This document shows positions 7,261-16,339 of a DNA stretch of 44,995 bases, one piece after another; the first letter of the stretch is position 1; the number at the start of each line of letters is the position of its first letter. Source of the DNA: a virus; the IMG/VR virus record IMGVR_UViG_3300031623_000010, positions 1-44,995 of that record; one strand, 5' to 3'. A program made the translations under genes and the position numbers. A model generated the notes under the pieces. It did not search any database. It worked only from the letters and a program-made list of their open reading frames with translations, and had not been told where the DNA came from.

Positions 7261-8193
7261 TTGTCAGATTTTAGCATCGAACCGGATCAGATCCGCGAAC
7301 TCGCAGCCTCAATGGAAAAGGACGCTAACAGCGCCCCCGTAGTGGCCGCGCCCGCGGTGCCAGAGACGCAAGGTGCAGAAAGCGTCACGCCAGAGTCCCC
7401 AGCAGCCCCCGAGGTCCCAGACCTCGGATCGGTGCCGAGCTTTGACGATGTGTTGGCGCTCATCCCTGAGAAGAACCGCGAGGCGGCGCTAACAGCGTAT
7501 AACGCTCGAGTCGGCGAGTTTCAGGGTACGTTCACTCAGAAGACTCAAGAGTTGGCTGAGGCGAAGAAGGCCTACGAGGGGCTGGGAGACCTCGATAGTG
7601 CAATGGAGGCGATGGAGTTCTACGAGAACATCCAGTATGACGCAGCGTTCGCCGCTGACGTTCACGCCCAGCTCGGTGAGGCGCTCGGCGTATCACCTGA
7701 GGAGGCTGCTGCTCAACTGCAAGAAGCAGCCCCTGAGGCTACGGCCGGTCAGTCGCTAGGCCAAATACTCGACCCCGATGTGGAGGGTCTCCGTGCGGAG
7801 ATCGCCACGATGAGGGCCGATATCGTTGAGGAGCGCGAGCAGCAGGAGTACGAGTCGCAGCATGCGGCTTTGTCCCAACGGCTCGCCTCTGAGGAGGCTC
7901 AGGTTCGGGCAGCACACCCGGGCTGGGACGACACTAAGATTGAGACCGTGTACGCGCTTGGCTCCGGGGACGGTGCAAACATTGACCTGATCGCTTCGGC
8001 GGCCCAGCTAGAAGCGTCCGACCAGTCGGCGATTACCGCTTGGATGGACGCGAAGACCTCCGGCAAGCCCCCAGCAGTGACGGGCGGGGCCGGGGAGGGT
8101 CACATTCCGGTCGAACCTCCAGACTCTCTTGATGCCGGGCATAAGAAGGCTATTGAGCTTTGGAACGCCCATAAGAGTGCGAACAACGAATAG
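7261..8193 (+). CDS. Scaffold protein (310 aa)
   Basis: An acidic, alanine- and glutamate-rich protein directly upstream of the major capsid gene, the usual place of the scaffold. It starts at TTG 7261, well placed after AAGGAGTAGTT. Residues about 20-60 are Pro/Ala rich (PAAPEVPDLGSVP) and the middle is predicted coiled coil (QKTQELAEAKKAYEGL; IATMRADIVEEREQQEY). The C-terminal segment ends in a short charged helix (KKAIELWNAHKSANNE), resembling the capsid-binding helix of podovirus scaffolds. No protease motif is visible, so it is probably recycled or expelled rather than self-cleaving. Confidence 0.8.
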   Translation: MSDFSIEPDQIRELAASMEKDANSAPVVAAPAVPETQGAESVTPESPAAPEVPDLGSVPSFDDVLALIPEKNREAALTAYNARVGEFQGTFTQKTQELAEAKKAYEGLGDLDSAMEAMEFYENIQYDAAFAADVHAQLGEALGVSPEEAAAQLQEAAPEATAGQSLGQILDPDVEGLRAEIATMRADIVEEREQQEYESQHAALSQRLASEEAQVRAAHPGWDDTKIETVYALGSGDGANIDLIASAAQLEASDQSAITAWMDAKTSGKPPAVTGGAGEGHIPVEPPDSLDAGHKKAIELWNAHKSANNE

Positions 8194-8230
8194 TCCATAA
8201 TAAACCGATACATTTGAAGGAGTTAAGGTA

Positions 8231-9430
8231 ATGGCTGGAGCCACCCTTACTACCCTCGACGATATCCTGAAGAACTGGTACCTGCCCCCGGTCATTCGAC
8301 AGTTGAATGACGAAGTGCTCGTGCTGCAGCGAATTGAGAACTCGAAGCAGAACTTGTACGGCAAGCAGGCCGTGGTTCCACTGAGCATCACCCGTACGTC
8401 GGGTGTTGGCCCGTCGCCTGAAGGCGGCGCGTTGGTGGATCCTGGCAACCAGGATTACGATCAGGCTACCTACACGCTCAAGTTCGTGTACGGTCGTCTG
8501 CGAGTTACAGGCCCGTCGATGGAGCTTACCGACAATCAAGCCGGTTCGTTCCTTGAATCACTGAAGTCCGAGATGGAAGGCCTCATGGTCGACCTGAAGA
8601 AGGACGTCGCCCGACAGACTTATGGCGACGGCCTCGGATATATCGCCACGTGCGGCACTACATCCGGCTCGGCAACGGTCGTACTCAATACGGATGAGGC
8701 CCTCCGAAAGGGCGACCTCTACGTGGGTATGCTCGTCGATATCGGCACTGCCGCGGACGAGGATTCTCTCATCGCTGGTGAAGCAATCACTGATGTCACC
8801 ATCGCTACCCCCTCGATCGTCGTCAGCACGTCGATCACGACAACCACGTCGCACTTCGTCAGCCGCAAGGATGCCCGATCGGGCACCACGGTCTACGAGA
8901 TCGACGGTCTTGCGAAGCTCGTTTCGCAGACTGCCAACACTGTTGGTGGTATTGACGCGAGTGCCACGGGCAAGGAATACTGGGATAACCAGCGGGACAA
9001 TGACAATGCGAACCTGACGCTCGACAGCCTGATGCAGGCCGAGAACAAGGTGCGGATTGCTGGTGGCTCGACCACGTCGCGCATTACTACGCACGGCATG
9101 CAGAGGCGCTTCTTCAACCTCCTGCAGTCCCAGGTTCGCTACACGGAGCCTCTCGATCTCAAGGGCGGGTTCAAGTCGCTCGAGTTCCAGGGTAAGCCGT
9201 TCATTGCGGACTATCAGGCCCCCCACGGAACTATCTTCCACCTTGACGAGCCCGGCCTTGCCGTGTTCTCGAACAAGGACTTCCATTGGGCCGACAACGA
9301 TGGGCACGTCCTCAAGTGGCGTTCCGGTTACGATGAGTGGGAAGCCATTCTTCGTCGGTACCTGCAGTTGGGCGCGAAGCGACGCAACACGCAGTACGTT
9401 CAGTACGGATTCACGGATAGCGGCTTCTAA
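8231..9430 (+). CDS. Major capsid protein (399 aa)
   Basis: The coat protein forming the icosahedral head. Its length and pattern fit the HK97-fold family: a helical N-arm (LKNWYLPPVIRQLNDEVLVL), a glycine-rich E-loop-like part (SGVGPSPEGGAL), a long spine region around SFLESLKSEMEGLMVDLKK, and a beta-rich C-terminal A-domain with GYDEWEAILRRYLQLGAKRR. A good SD (GAAGGAGTTAAGGT) precedes the ATG, and an intrinsic terminator follows at 9454-9490, as expected for a very highly expressed gene. A Thr/Ser/Val-rich inserted stretch (about residues 140-205) may be an extra surface domain. Confidence 0.9.
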   Translation: MAGATLTTLDDILKNWYLPPVIRQLNDEVLVLQRIENSKQNLYGKQAVVPLSITRTSGVGPSPEGGALVDPGNQDYDQATYTLKFVYGRLRVTGPSMELTDNQAGSFLESLKSEMEGLMVDLKKDVARQTYGDGLGYIATCGTTSGSATVVLNTDEALRKGDLYVGMLVDIGTAADEDSLIAGEAITDVTIATPSIVVSTSITTTTSHFVSRKDARSGTTVYEIDGLAKLVSQTANTVGGIDASATGKEYWDNQRDNDNANLTLDSLMQAENKVRIAGGSTTSRITTHGMQRRFFNLLQSQVRYTEPLDLKGGFKSLEFQGKPFIADYQAPHGTIFHLDEPGLAVFSNKDFHWADNDGHVLKWRSGYDEWEAILRRYLQLGAKRRNTQYVQYGFTDSGF

Positions 9431-9453
9431 ACCGGTCGTTCCGTAGTTTCAGC

Positions 9454-9490
9454 GGGGGGCGGGGTTCAGTCCTCGCCCCCCGTCTTTTTT
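9454..9490 (+). terminator. Intrinsic terminator after the capsid gene
   Basis: GGGGGGCGGGG (9454-9464) pairs with CCTCGCCCCCC (9471-9481) with one G-U pair and a six-base loop. It is followed by GTCTTTTTT (to 9490). This classical Rho-independent terminator lies 24 bases after the capsid stop and would make transcripts ending in the capsid gene the most abundant, with partial read-through into the tail genes. Confidence 0.85.
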
Positions 9491-9514
9491 CATACCCAAA
9501 CTGAGAGGAGCAGT

Positions 9515-9982
9515 ATGCGACGATCACTAGACGCTGCGCCGGGGTTCTACATCCCACCGTCGGCGACCATGCGCGAGGACGTTTCGATTCTGAGGAACAA
9601 CCGCGCCGTCAAGGACTATGACGAGCGCCTCCGGTTCGGTAAGAACGAGGAGCAAGGCGACTGGGTAGTTTTCATGATGATGCCGCACGGTGAGGCTGCT
9701 CGCCCCATCCTGGGGTTCGGCGGCAGTGTTCCGGAGACCGATGAGATGATGCAACGTCTGAAGCTATCGGACACTCTGCGACACGGTGAGTTCATGCGAG
9801 ACGACATCAACACGCACAACGAGCGAGAGCGCCTCCGCATGGAGAAGGCGAGCATCGCGAAGGCGCATGATGCCGCGGAGCGTGTCGAGGTGTGGCATCG
9901 ACACGCGGGGTCGCATCCTGCCCCACGAGTTTTTGTTCCCGATACAGACGCAACAGAGAAGGTGAAGGATGGCGACAGTTAA
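9515..9982 (+). CDS. Hypothetical head/tail-region protein (155 aa)
   Basis: The ATG is preceded by GAGAGGAGCAGT. The soluble charged protein has GDWVVFMMMPHGEAARPILG in the first half and a long charged helix (DINTHNERERLRMEKASIAK) in the second. It lies between the capsid and adaptor genes, a slot often used for small head-completion proteins in podoviruses. No recognised motif. The stop overlaps the start of the first adaptor gene by 14 bases, so the genes are translationally coupled. Confidence 0.7.
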   Translation: MRRSLDAAPGFYIPPSATMREDVSILRNNRAVKDYDERLRFGKNEEQGDWVVFMMMPHGEAARPILGFGGSVPETDEMMQRLKLSDTLRHGEFMRDDINTHNERERLRMEKASIAKAHDAAERVEVWHRHAGSHPAPRVFVPDTDATEKVKDGDS

Positions 9983-10628
9983 CGTGATCACCGCGGAGGC
10001 CGACGATTACGGGTTCTCCCACCTCGAATCAGCCCGCAAGATCAGTCTGCTGAACCAGGCGTACCAGCGCATCAACAGTTACGAGGCGTGGCCGTACCTG
10101 CAGGCGCTCGACAGCACGGTCGATTATACTGACGAGACGGCTACTAGCCCTACTAATTTTTTGCGGGTCATCGCGGCGCACACTGACGTGGCGACCGCGG
10201 GTTCGCGCTACCCAATCGAGTATGCCCCCCTGCAGCAAATAGAGTCGATGCGCTCCTCCGACCTGTCCGCGACTAGCGTTCAGGCTCGCTTCTACTTCTA
10301 CCAGCAAGACCCCGAAAACTCCACGACGGTGATGGGGCTCTGGCCGGGCCTCGGGAATGGGGTGGACGGTACCTTCCACTGCCGTTACATTCGTCGCGCG
10401 GCTGACCTGGCTGCGGGAGGGGCGGAGAGTACTATCCTTCTGCCCGCGAGACACCACGCGCTTCTGCGCTACCGATACCTGTTCGAGCTGTTCCTTCTGG
10501 AGAAGGACATCAACATGAGTGAGCACTTCCGGTCGCTCGGCGAGGAGGCTTGGCAGGTTGCGAAGCGGGATCTACTTGAGGAGAGCTACGATCCCGATTT
10601 CATCGTCTTCGACAACTTCAACTATTAG
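9969..10628 (+). CDS. Tail adaptor/tubular protein A-like, paralogue 1 (219 aa)
   Basis: First of three consecutive paralogues. Shared features are an N-terminal ITAEADDYGFSH segment, then K(I/M)SLLNQAYQRI with a helix ending in WPYL near residue 40, a beta-rich core, and AAGGAESTILLPARHHALL in the C-terminal third before a helix. This layout resembles head-tail adaptor (gp11-like) proteins that form a ring under the portal and join it to the nozzle. It lies in the usual place, between capsid and nozzle genes. Having three copies is unusual. Copy-specific differences lie in the central strands. Confidence 0.7.
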   Translation: MATVNVITAEADDYGFSHLESARKISLLNQAYQRINSYEAWPYLQALDSTVDYTDETATSPTNFLRVIAAHTDVATAGSRYPIEYAPLQQIESMRSSDLSATSVQARFYFYQQDPENSTTVMGLWPGLGNGVDGTFHCRYIRRAADLAAGGAESTILLPARHHALLRYRYLFELFLLEKDINMSEHFRSLGEEAWQVAKRDLLEESYDPDFIVFDNFNY

Positions 10629-10636
10629 GAGCGGGC

Positions 10637-11314
10637 ATGCCTGCCGTAGATACCATTGTTACAGAGGCGGAAGAGTACGGGTTCACCCGGTTCTCAACTG
10701 TCCGAAAGATCAGCCTACTTAACAAGGCGTACGATAAGATCATGACCACGCACCTTTGGCCGTTTCTTGAGAAAGTCGCGACCAGTGTGTCAGTTAGCTC
10801 GGGCGCGTGGTCGGTTCCCGCGGACATGCGGTCGATCATCAGCGTCACCAACCGCGCGGCGAACTTCTCCTTGACGGAGGAGACGCCAGAGGCGTTCGCA
10901 CTTCGCACTGCGGAGCACGGCTCGGAGGGCGCAACAGTGACGTCGGGCCAGAGCGCCCTGTACTACCGCGTTGAGGGTGGACTACCCGGCGGGGCGGTTA
11001 CGAACTGGCCGAGCGACAGCGCGTCTGTCCACGTCCAGTACTACCAGGATCACGCGGTACTTGCCAGCGGGGGGGCGGAGGGTACCATCCTCATCCCTAT
11101 CCGGCACCACGATGTCCTGTCTTACGGACTGATCCGCGAGCTGTACCTCATTAGTAAGCAGTACGATGACGCTCAGGCGTTCGACGGACTCTTCAGGCAG
11201 GGCATCCGCGACATGGAGGCTGACGTCTTCAGTACCAGTATCGACGACTCCGACCTGGAGCGTCAGTTCCAAATAAACCGCGGGCTTTCTCCCGCCGTAA
11301 CTGAGGAGGGTTAG
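10637..11314 (+). CDS. Tail adaptor/tubular protein A-like, paralogue 2 (225 aa)
   Basis: The second paralogue shows VTEAEEYGFTRF, KISLLNKAYDKI and HLWPFLEK near residues 38-45, and SGGAEGTILIPIRHHDVL in the C-terminal third. It carries a GGLPGGAVTNWPSD segment shared with the third copy (GGLPGGAITIWRSN) but absent from the first, so copies 2 and 3 look more closely related. The start ATG follows TTAGGAGCGGGC. It is predicted to take part in the portal-tail junction. Whether the three form one hetero-oligomeric ring or stacked rings cannot be told from sequence. Confidence 0.7.
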   Translation: MPAVDTIVTEAEEYGFTRFSTVRKISLLNKAYDKIMTTHLWPFLEKVATSVSVSSGAWSVPADMRSIISVTNRAANFSLTEETPEAFALRTAEHGSEGATVTSGQSALYYRVEGGLPGGAVTNWPSDSASVHVQYYQDHAVLASGGAEGTILIPIRHHDVLSYGLIRELYLISKQYDDAQAFDGLFRQGIRDMEADVFSTSIDDSDLERQFQINRGLSPAVTEEG

Positions 11315-11980
11315 ATGGCGACCGTAGACGCGATCGTCGATGAGGCCCAGCTTTGGGGCTTCTCGCACGTCAGCGACGCTAACATGGTGTCGTTCCTTAA
11401 CGCTGTGTACTTCCGCGTCATAAACCGGTACGCCTGGCCGTTCCTCGAGAAGAGAAATATCGCAATGTCGGTCAGCTCCGGGGTCGGTAGCGTTCCGGCG
11501 GACTGCCTCGCAGTGCTCGGGGTCTGGGACACGGCGAACGACCTCTTGCTAATTGAGGAGACCGAACGTGAATACCTTGAAAGAGTCGTCATCGCTGGTG
11601 GCGACGACGCTACTGGCGTTTCTACGCACTACCGCGTCAGTGGGGGTCTACCCGGGGGCGCGATTACGATTTGGCGGAGCAACAGCACGGCTCTGCGACT
11701 CAGCTACGTATCGCAACCGGCGGCGCTAGCCGCGTCCGGGGCTGAGGGCACGATCATCCTCCCACCCGAGTGGCATGATCTTCTCGTCACGGGCCTCGTA
11801 GCCAAGGGTTATCTTCTCGAGGAGAAGTTCGAGGAGGCGCAAGCCATGCGTGCAGTTCACGAGACTGACATACAAATGATGGAGAAGGCGCTGCTACATA
11901 AGGTCGTCGAGGATGATGACTCGTACCGCGTCGAGGCTGCTGGGCGAGAGCCGCGGCTGGGACAACTACCGACTGAATAG
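11315..11980 (+). CDS. Tail adaptor/tubular protein A-like, paralogue 3 (221 aa)
   Basis: The third paralogue begins immediately after the preceding stop with its SD (TGAGGAGGG) inside the previous gene. It keeps DEAQLWGFSHV, MVSFLNAVYFRV and YAWPFLEK, the GGLPGGAITIW segment and ASGAEGTIILPPEWHDLL. The C-terminus is longer and charged (YRVEAAGREPRLGQLPTE). It sits directly upstream of the nozzle gene, so by analogy with gp11-gp12 order it may be the copy in contact with the nozzle. Confidence 0.7.
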   Translation: MATVDAIVDEAQLWGFSHVSDANMVSFLNAVYFRVINRYAWPFLEKRNIAMSVSSGVGSVPADCLAVLGVWDTANDLLLIEETEREYLERVVIAGGDDATGVSTHYRVSGGLPGGAITIWRSNSTALRLSYVSQPAALAASGAEGTIILPPEWHDLLVTGLVAKGYLLEEKFEEAQAMRAVHETDIQMMEKALLHKVVEDDDSYRVEAAGREPRLGQLPTE

Positions 11981-11988
11981 GAGGCCAC

Positions 11989-14793
11989 ATGGCCCGCGAC
12001 TACCTGCCTTTGCCCGCCCCGTCTGGGGGCGTTAACTTTCGTAAGAGCCCAGACACCTTGGAAGCAAATGAGGCAGTAGCGCTGGACAATGCCCTCCTCG
12101 ACCGGCAGGGGATTGTTCGGCGTCGCGATGGCTGGATTAGTGTCGGGTCAACGTTGAACGGTAACGCTTTGTACGCGGACCAGCGGCCTGATGCTGTTGG
12201 TTCCACGACGAACCCGAGCGTCGGTGTCCGCCACGCGTTTCTCGCATCAACAGATTACAGTGGCGCGGACGATATGCAGATGCAGGCAATAACTGCTGCG
12301 GGGGCGGTTACTCTTGGCGTCAGTGACACGACTATGGATGCTCTTACTAATTCCCCGTTCAGTGAGGTGCGTGCTGGCACTAACGGCACACTCATGTGGA
12401 GCATCATGCATAAAAAGCACGATGATGTTGGGGCGACACAGACGGCGCCCTATGGGCTGTACCGTGTTTTGGGTAGCATTACTAACACGAAACCTATCAC
12501 GGGAACAATTACGACCACTGTAAGTGGCCCTGACAACAAAGCTGTTGTTGGTTCCGGCACGGCTTTCATTGCTGAAGCTGTGGTTGGTGGAGCCTTGTCT
12601 AACAACGCTACCGGGGCATTCATCGGCATAATCAAGTCGGTATCCAATGACACTAACCTTAAACTTGAGCAGTGTGCACTGCAGGCCTGGTCTGGTGTGG
12701 CTGGTCAGGTGCATAGCCACATACCGTTCTTCCCTACCCACGGCAAGGGACGCATAACAACCACGACTGGTAGCGCAACGGTCACGGGCAGCGGAACGAA
12801 GTTCCTTCAAATAGATAGTTTCTATGGGGTTACCACCCCAACTTACGCTTTCTACCGTCGACGCGATCTCGCCTACATAGGCAGTTACGCTGCGTCCATC
12901 CACAATGAGAGCGTAACGTTACAAGCCAACGCCGCTATAGCGATGGACAATGAGCCGTTCATAATTTACCCCATCGGGGTGGATATGAAGCCCGACAGGG
13001 TCACGCACAGTGACCCGTTCATGGGATTCCTCACCGCGGTATACGCTGGCCGATCATGGTACGCTAACAACCCTATGAACAGCCTAGACGGTGCCATATT
13101 TTGGGATAGTGGTAAGTTAACTTCCAGGGTAGTGTTCAGCAGCATCGACGTGTGGAACGACTGCGACTGGAGCCCGGACGGAGACTGGTTCGACCTCGGT
13201 GACCTCGGAGGGAAATCTGAGCCTATACTCACAATGTACCCGATCGCAAACGCACTGCTCGTGTTCAAAGCTGGTTCCGTGTGGGCGATCACTGGGTCTC
13301 ACCCCGGCAATTTCAGGGCTGACCCTATTCACCATGATGGACTGTGGGACAGTAATGCTGTCACGGCTTTCCGTGGTGGTTGCGCGTGGATCGGCAAAAC
13401 GGGTATCTGGGCGTTCGATGGTACGAACGCGCCGATCAACCTGATCGAGGAGAGCGTCGGCATGGAGTTGTGGGGTGACTGGGTCGCTGACATTGACACG
13501 TCGGGGGTTGACTCACAGTCCGCCTCGCGCGGGCCATGCCACATCTGGGAGAATAAGGGGCACTTGTTCGCCAGCATGACGGAGTTGCGTACTACTCGTA
13601 TGCGTCCTGTCACTACTGGTGGCGCGTCCATTAACCCTACGGCTCGAACGTTCGTTATTAACTTGGACACGGGCGCGTTGAGCACATGGTACAACTCGGA
13701 TATTCGATGCAGTACTGAAATCGACGGTACGATGTACGGGTTCGGCACGAACAATGCTGGTGACCCGGAGATGATTAATTTGGATTCATGTTTCACGGAT
13801 GGGTCGCGCCGGGACGGGGCGACGTTCCAGTCCACGACCATTGAGAACCTGTTCCCGAACGGGGGGTTCGAGACGGACACTACGGGGTGGACGAAGGGCG
13901 GGACGAACACTATCGGCACGTCCACTGCCGTAACAGCGAAGTTCGGCTCCAACAGCCTCCTCTGCACGTTTAAGGATGACGCCAACCTTGCGACCACGGA
14001 CCCCAACACTGTCGGGGTCACGGCGGGTGTTTACTACTGTGGAGTATGGTTGTACATTCCGTCTGGCTATGATGGAGACGACTTGACCTGGGGTCAGTCC
14101 GGGTACGCTGGCGCGTCTGGAACTAGGTCCGTGGCAGCGGATATGACGATAACGAACGCGTGGCAGCACCTGTCGTTCGACATAACCGTTGTCTCCGGTG
14201 ACATACTCGGGGTCGTTGGGTTAACTGTGTCCGACACCCCGTCCGCCGACAGTGTCGTGTACATTGACGGCGCACAATTTGAACGTCAACCCACTGGACC
14301 AACGAGATACGTTGAGACTGACGGGGCGGCATCTCAGGTTGGTGCCCGGTCGCACCCGGTGTTCCATTACGAGTCAGGTGCTATCAGTATCACGGATCAT
14401 GCGCAGCGTCTAGTCAATTGGTTGGGTCTTCGACTGGAGTACCAGGCGGACTTGCATGACCTCGTCCTTGACGTGTTCACTGGTCGGCAGGATGAGATCG
14501 ACATTGGTGCGGACGTCAGCACTGCTAGGGAAGTAACTCAGACGGCTTCTGCCGCACCCGTGGACACTACGGGCGGTACGGCGTACGATGATGTTGTTGC
14601 GAGTAGTGATGATACGTGGCAGAACAGGGATGTAATGTTTCCGCACATCTCGGGATGGTCTGGGCGAAGTGTCCGCGACCAGTACGTTCGATTCCGACTC
14701 TACGACGCGGAGAACGATAAGGCTGGAACGATTGCGCTAGGTCAAATGGGGCTATGGTTTCGGACGGTCGGCGATGACGCGAGGAGGAAGTAG
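11989..14793 (+). CDS. Tail nozzle (tubular protein B-like) with inserted carbohydrate-binding-like domain (934 aa)
   Basis: The N-terminus (GGVNFRKSPDTLEANEAVALDNALLDRQ and RRRDGW within the first 45 residues) is the hallmark start of podovirus nozzle proteins, whose six copies form the tail tube below the adaptor. A beta-propeller-like body follows. Residues about 620-775 contain NGGFETDTTGWTKGG, then a beta-sandwich pattern ending in VVYIDGAQFERQP, which resembles family 4/9-type carbohydrate-binding modules. The C-terminal part returns to the nozzle fold. The inserted domain probably contacts cell-wall polysaccharide. The start follows AGGAGGCCAC. The stop overlaps the GTG of the next gene (TAGTG). 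Confidence 0.8.
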   Translation: MARDYLPLPAPSGGVNFRKSPDTLEANEAVALDNALLDRQGIVRRRDGWISVGSTLNGNALYADQRPDAVGSTTNPSVGVRHAFLASTDYSGADDMQMQAITAAGAVTLGVSDTTMDALTNSPFSEVRAGTNGTLMWSIMHKKHDDVGATQTAPYGLYRVLGSITNTKPITGTITTTVSGPDNKAVVGSGTAFIAEAVVGGALSNNATGAFIGIIKSVSNDTNLKLEQCALQAWSGVAGQVHSHIPFFPTHGKGRITTTTGSATVTGSGTKFLQIDSFYGVTTPTYAFYRRRDLAYIGSYAASIHNESVTLQANAAIAMDNEPFIIYPIGVDMKPDRVTHSDPFMGFLTAVYAGRSWYANNPMNSLDGAIFWDSGKLTSRVVFSSIDVWNDCDWSPDGDWFDLGDLGGKSEPILTMYPIANALLVFKAGSVWAITGSHPGNFRADPIHHDGLWDSNAVTAFRGGCAWIGKTGIWAFDGTNAPINLIEESVGMELWGDWVADIDTSGVDSQSASRGPCHIWENKGHLFASMTELRTTRMRPVTTGGASINPTARTFVINLDTGALSTWYNSDIRCSTEIDGTMYGFGTNNAGDPEMINLDSCFTDGSRRDGATFQSTTIENLFPNGGFETDTTGWTKGGTNTIGTSTAVTAKFGSNSLLCTFKDDANLATTDPNTVGVTAGVYYCGVWLYIPSGYDGDDLTWGQSGYAGASGTRSVAADMTITNAWQHLSFDITVVSGDILGVVGLTVSDTPSADSVVYIDGAQFERQPTGPTRYVETDGAASQVGARSHPVFHYESGAISITDHAQRLVNWLGLRLEYQADLHDLVLDVFTGRQDEIDIGADVSTAREVTQTASAAPVDTTGGTAYDDVVASSDDTWQNRDVMFPHISGWSGRSVRDQYVRFRLYDAENDKAGTIALGQMGLWFRTVGDDARRK

Positions 14794-15509
14794 TGGGACT
14801 AAACGATGACGTTGACACTAGGGTAATTGGGGGGGCGGGCAGCGACCCGCTCTCCGCGTTCACTACTACCGAAGTTAATGGTGTGCTCGTGGCATCCAGG
14901 CCCCGCATAGATTTCCGTGAGGGACCGGGGCTTAGGTTCGTCTCCACAGATGAGCGGGAATCAGGTCGCGTTACTGTTCGAGGAAGCAAGCGCGCCATAG
15001 GCGGCAAATACCACATGTGGCAGAACCAGCCCATACCCAGGGCCTGTTGGTGTGGCGTTCACACCGGAGGCTCTAAGGATAGCGGGTGGAACTACGGTGG
15101 CGTTGAAGGAACCGCGGCATCGTCCTCCTTCAATGGCGCGGACGGCATGAAAGTATTAGTGACCGGGGTCTGGGCGCTGACCGCTAACATAACGGCGAAC
15201 ACGGGCACGGTTGACAGTTACATGGGACTCGCGTGCAACGACACCGCGTTCTACGGGGCAGGGCAACCAAACCTCGCCCAGACTGGCCCATACACTGCTG
15301 TTGGGGACGTCAATCTTCGTCAGCAGGTCTCCACTATCGCTCGCCTCACGGCTGGGACTGAGTGGGGCGTGTACATGTACCATACCCTTGGGGGTAATGC
15401 GACCGTGACAGGCACCGTCAGCCAGTCGTTCATGGTCTGCGAGTTCCTCGGTGAGGTCCCGCTAGAGATAGAGCCTGCGGCCAAAAACTATAGACATTCG
15501 CAACCTTAG
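14793..15509 (+). CDS. Tail fibre/spike-like protein (238 aa)
   Basis: Starts at GTG 14793, overlapping the nozzle stop and following GAGGAGGAAGTA. An N-terminal segment, RIDFREGPGLRFVSTDE followed by GRVTVRG, resembles the repeat found at the head of many phage fibres. The rest is Gly/Thr/Ala-rich and beta-prone with an aromatic C-terminal domain (EWGVYMYHTLGGNATVTG; SQSFMVCEFLGE), resembling a trimeric jelly-roll head. It is too short for a long fibre but suits a short spike or a fibre tip. Receptor binding is inferred from sequence texture and its place after the nozzle. Confidence 0.65.
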   Translation: MGLNDDVDTRVIGGAGSDPLSAFTTTEVNGVLVASRPRIDFREGPGLRFVSTDERESGRVTVRGSKRAIGGKYHMWQNQPIPRACWCGVHTGGSKDSGWNYGGVEGTAASSSFNGADGMKVLVTGVWALTANITANTGTVDSYMGLACNDTAFYGAGQPNLAQTGPYTAVGDVNLRQQVSTIARLTAGTEWGVYMYHTLGGNATVTGTVSQSFMVCEFLGEVPLEIEPAAKNYRHSQP

Positions 15510-15521
15510 ACGGGAGGACTT

Positions 15522-15602
15522 ATGGCTGAACATGACTCAACTAATAGAAAGGGGGGAGCATGTCAACTACGGCCCCGGAGTACAACGACGATGACCTCAT
15601 AG
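15522..15602 (+). CDS. Possible 26-codon leader ORF
   Basis: ATG 15522 has a strong SD (GGGAGGACTT) and opens a 26-codon frame beginning MAEHDSTNRKGG. It overlaps the next gene, which starts at 15560 in another frame with its own SD (AAAGGGGGGAGC). The latter part of the peptide is a shadow of that gene. It resembles the other short SD-driven leaders in this genome and may only deliver ribosomes. Low confidence as a functional product. Confidence 0.25.
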   Translation: MAEHDSTNRKGGACQLRPRSTTTMTS

Positions 15603-16339
15603 ACACGTACGGGGAGGACGACACCGACCCTCTCGGCAGCCTCGACCAAACGGGTCGAGACACCAAGAGCGTGTACGAGTCGAGCTATCGGACCGCGACG
15701 AAGAGACTCGACACGAAGCGCAACCGTTACCTCAGTGACTTCGGCCTGAACACTGACAAGGAACCGAACCAGGACGCGCAGTTCGGCACGTACCAGGACA
15801 CCCTCCGCAGGGGTGGAGCGCACCTCAGTAGCTTCGAGGGTCGGAGCGCGGGGAGAGGTTTCCTGGGTGGCAGTGGTTTGGCCCGTAGTGGGGCCGAGCA
15901 GGCGCGCGCCGGCGTGGCGGACGAGAAGGACATGTTGCTGGGGAGATTCGATGACACGATAGCGGGCGACACATACCAGCTCGCCGCGCTCGGAGACCAG
16001 TTTGATCTTAACCTAATTCAGAACAAGCAGGCCTCGTTTGACAGGAAGTGGGCGGCCCAGAGCTTCATTGACCCGGTGGAGGAGCTTCCCGAGATCGACG
16101 GGGAGGATCCGGCTCCGGCGGATCCGGCGGAAGCGGCGCCCGATACGGCTGTTCGAGAGCCGGATAATGTCGAGAAGGCGGGCAGGTTCGCGAAGAGGCG
16201 GCTTAAGAGGATGCGGAAGGCGAAGATCTTTAAGGGTTCCATTCCGTTGGGTGATGTTGAGGCCGCCGCGAAGTTTAGACAGTTTAACGCGAAGCTGACA
16301 CCAGCCCAGCGCAAGCTACTTAAGAAGAAGGTGAAATAG
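15560..16339 (+). CDS. Internal virion protein, small (259 aa)
   Basis: An acidic N-terminus (EYNDDDLIDTYGEDDTDPL) is followed by helical segments (SVYESSYRTATKRLDTKRN; QARAGVADEKDMLLGRF), an acidic Pro/Ala linker (EDPAPADPAEAAPD) and a very basic C-terminus (GRFAKRRLKRMRKAK). Its place as the first of three genes before a giant 1,555-aa protein matches the gp14-gp15-gp16 order of T7-like internal core/ejection proteins. No direct similarity to gp14 can be shown by eye. The SD is AAAGGGGGGAGC. The next gene starts immediately after its stop. Confidence 0.6.
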   Translation: MSTTAPEYNDDDLIDTYGEDDTDPLGSLDQTGRDTKSVYESSYRTATKRLDTKRNRYLSDFGLNTDKEPNQDAQFGTYQDTLRRGGAHLSSFEGRSAGRGFLGGSGLARSGAEQARAGVADEKDMLLGRFDDTIAGDTYQLAALGDQFDLNLIQNKQASFDRKWAAQSFIDPVEELPEIDGEDPAPADPAEAAPDTAVREPDNVEKAGRFAKRRLKRMRKAKIFKGSIPLGDVEAAAKFRQFNAKLTPAQRKLLKKKVK

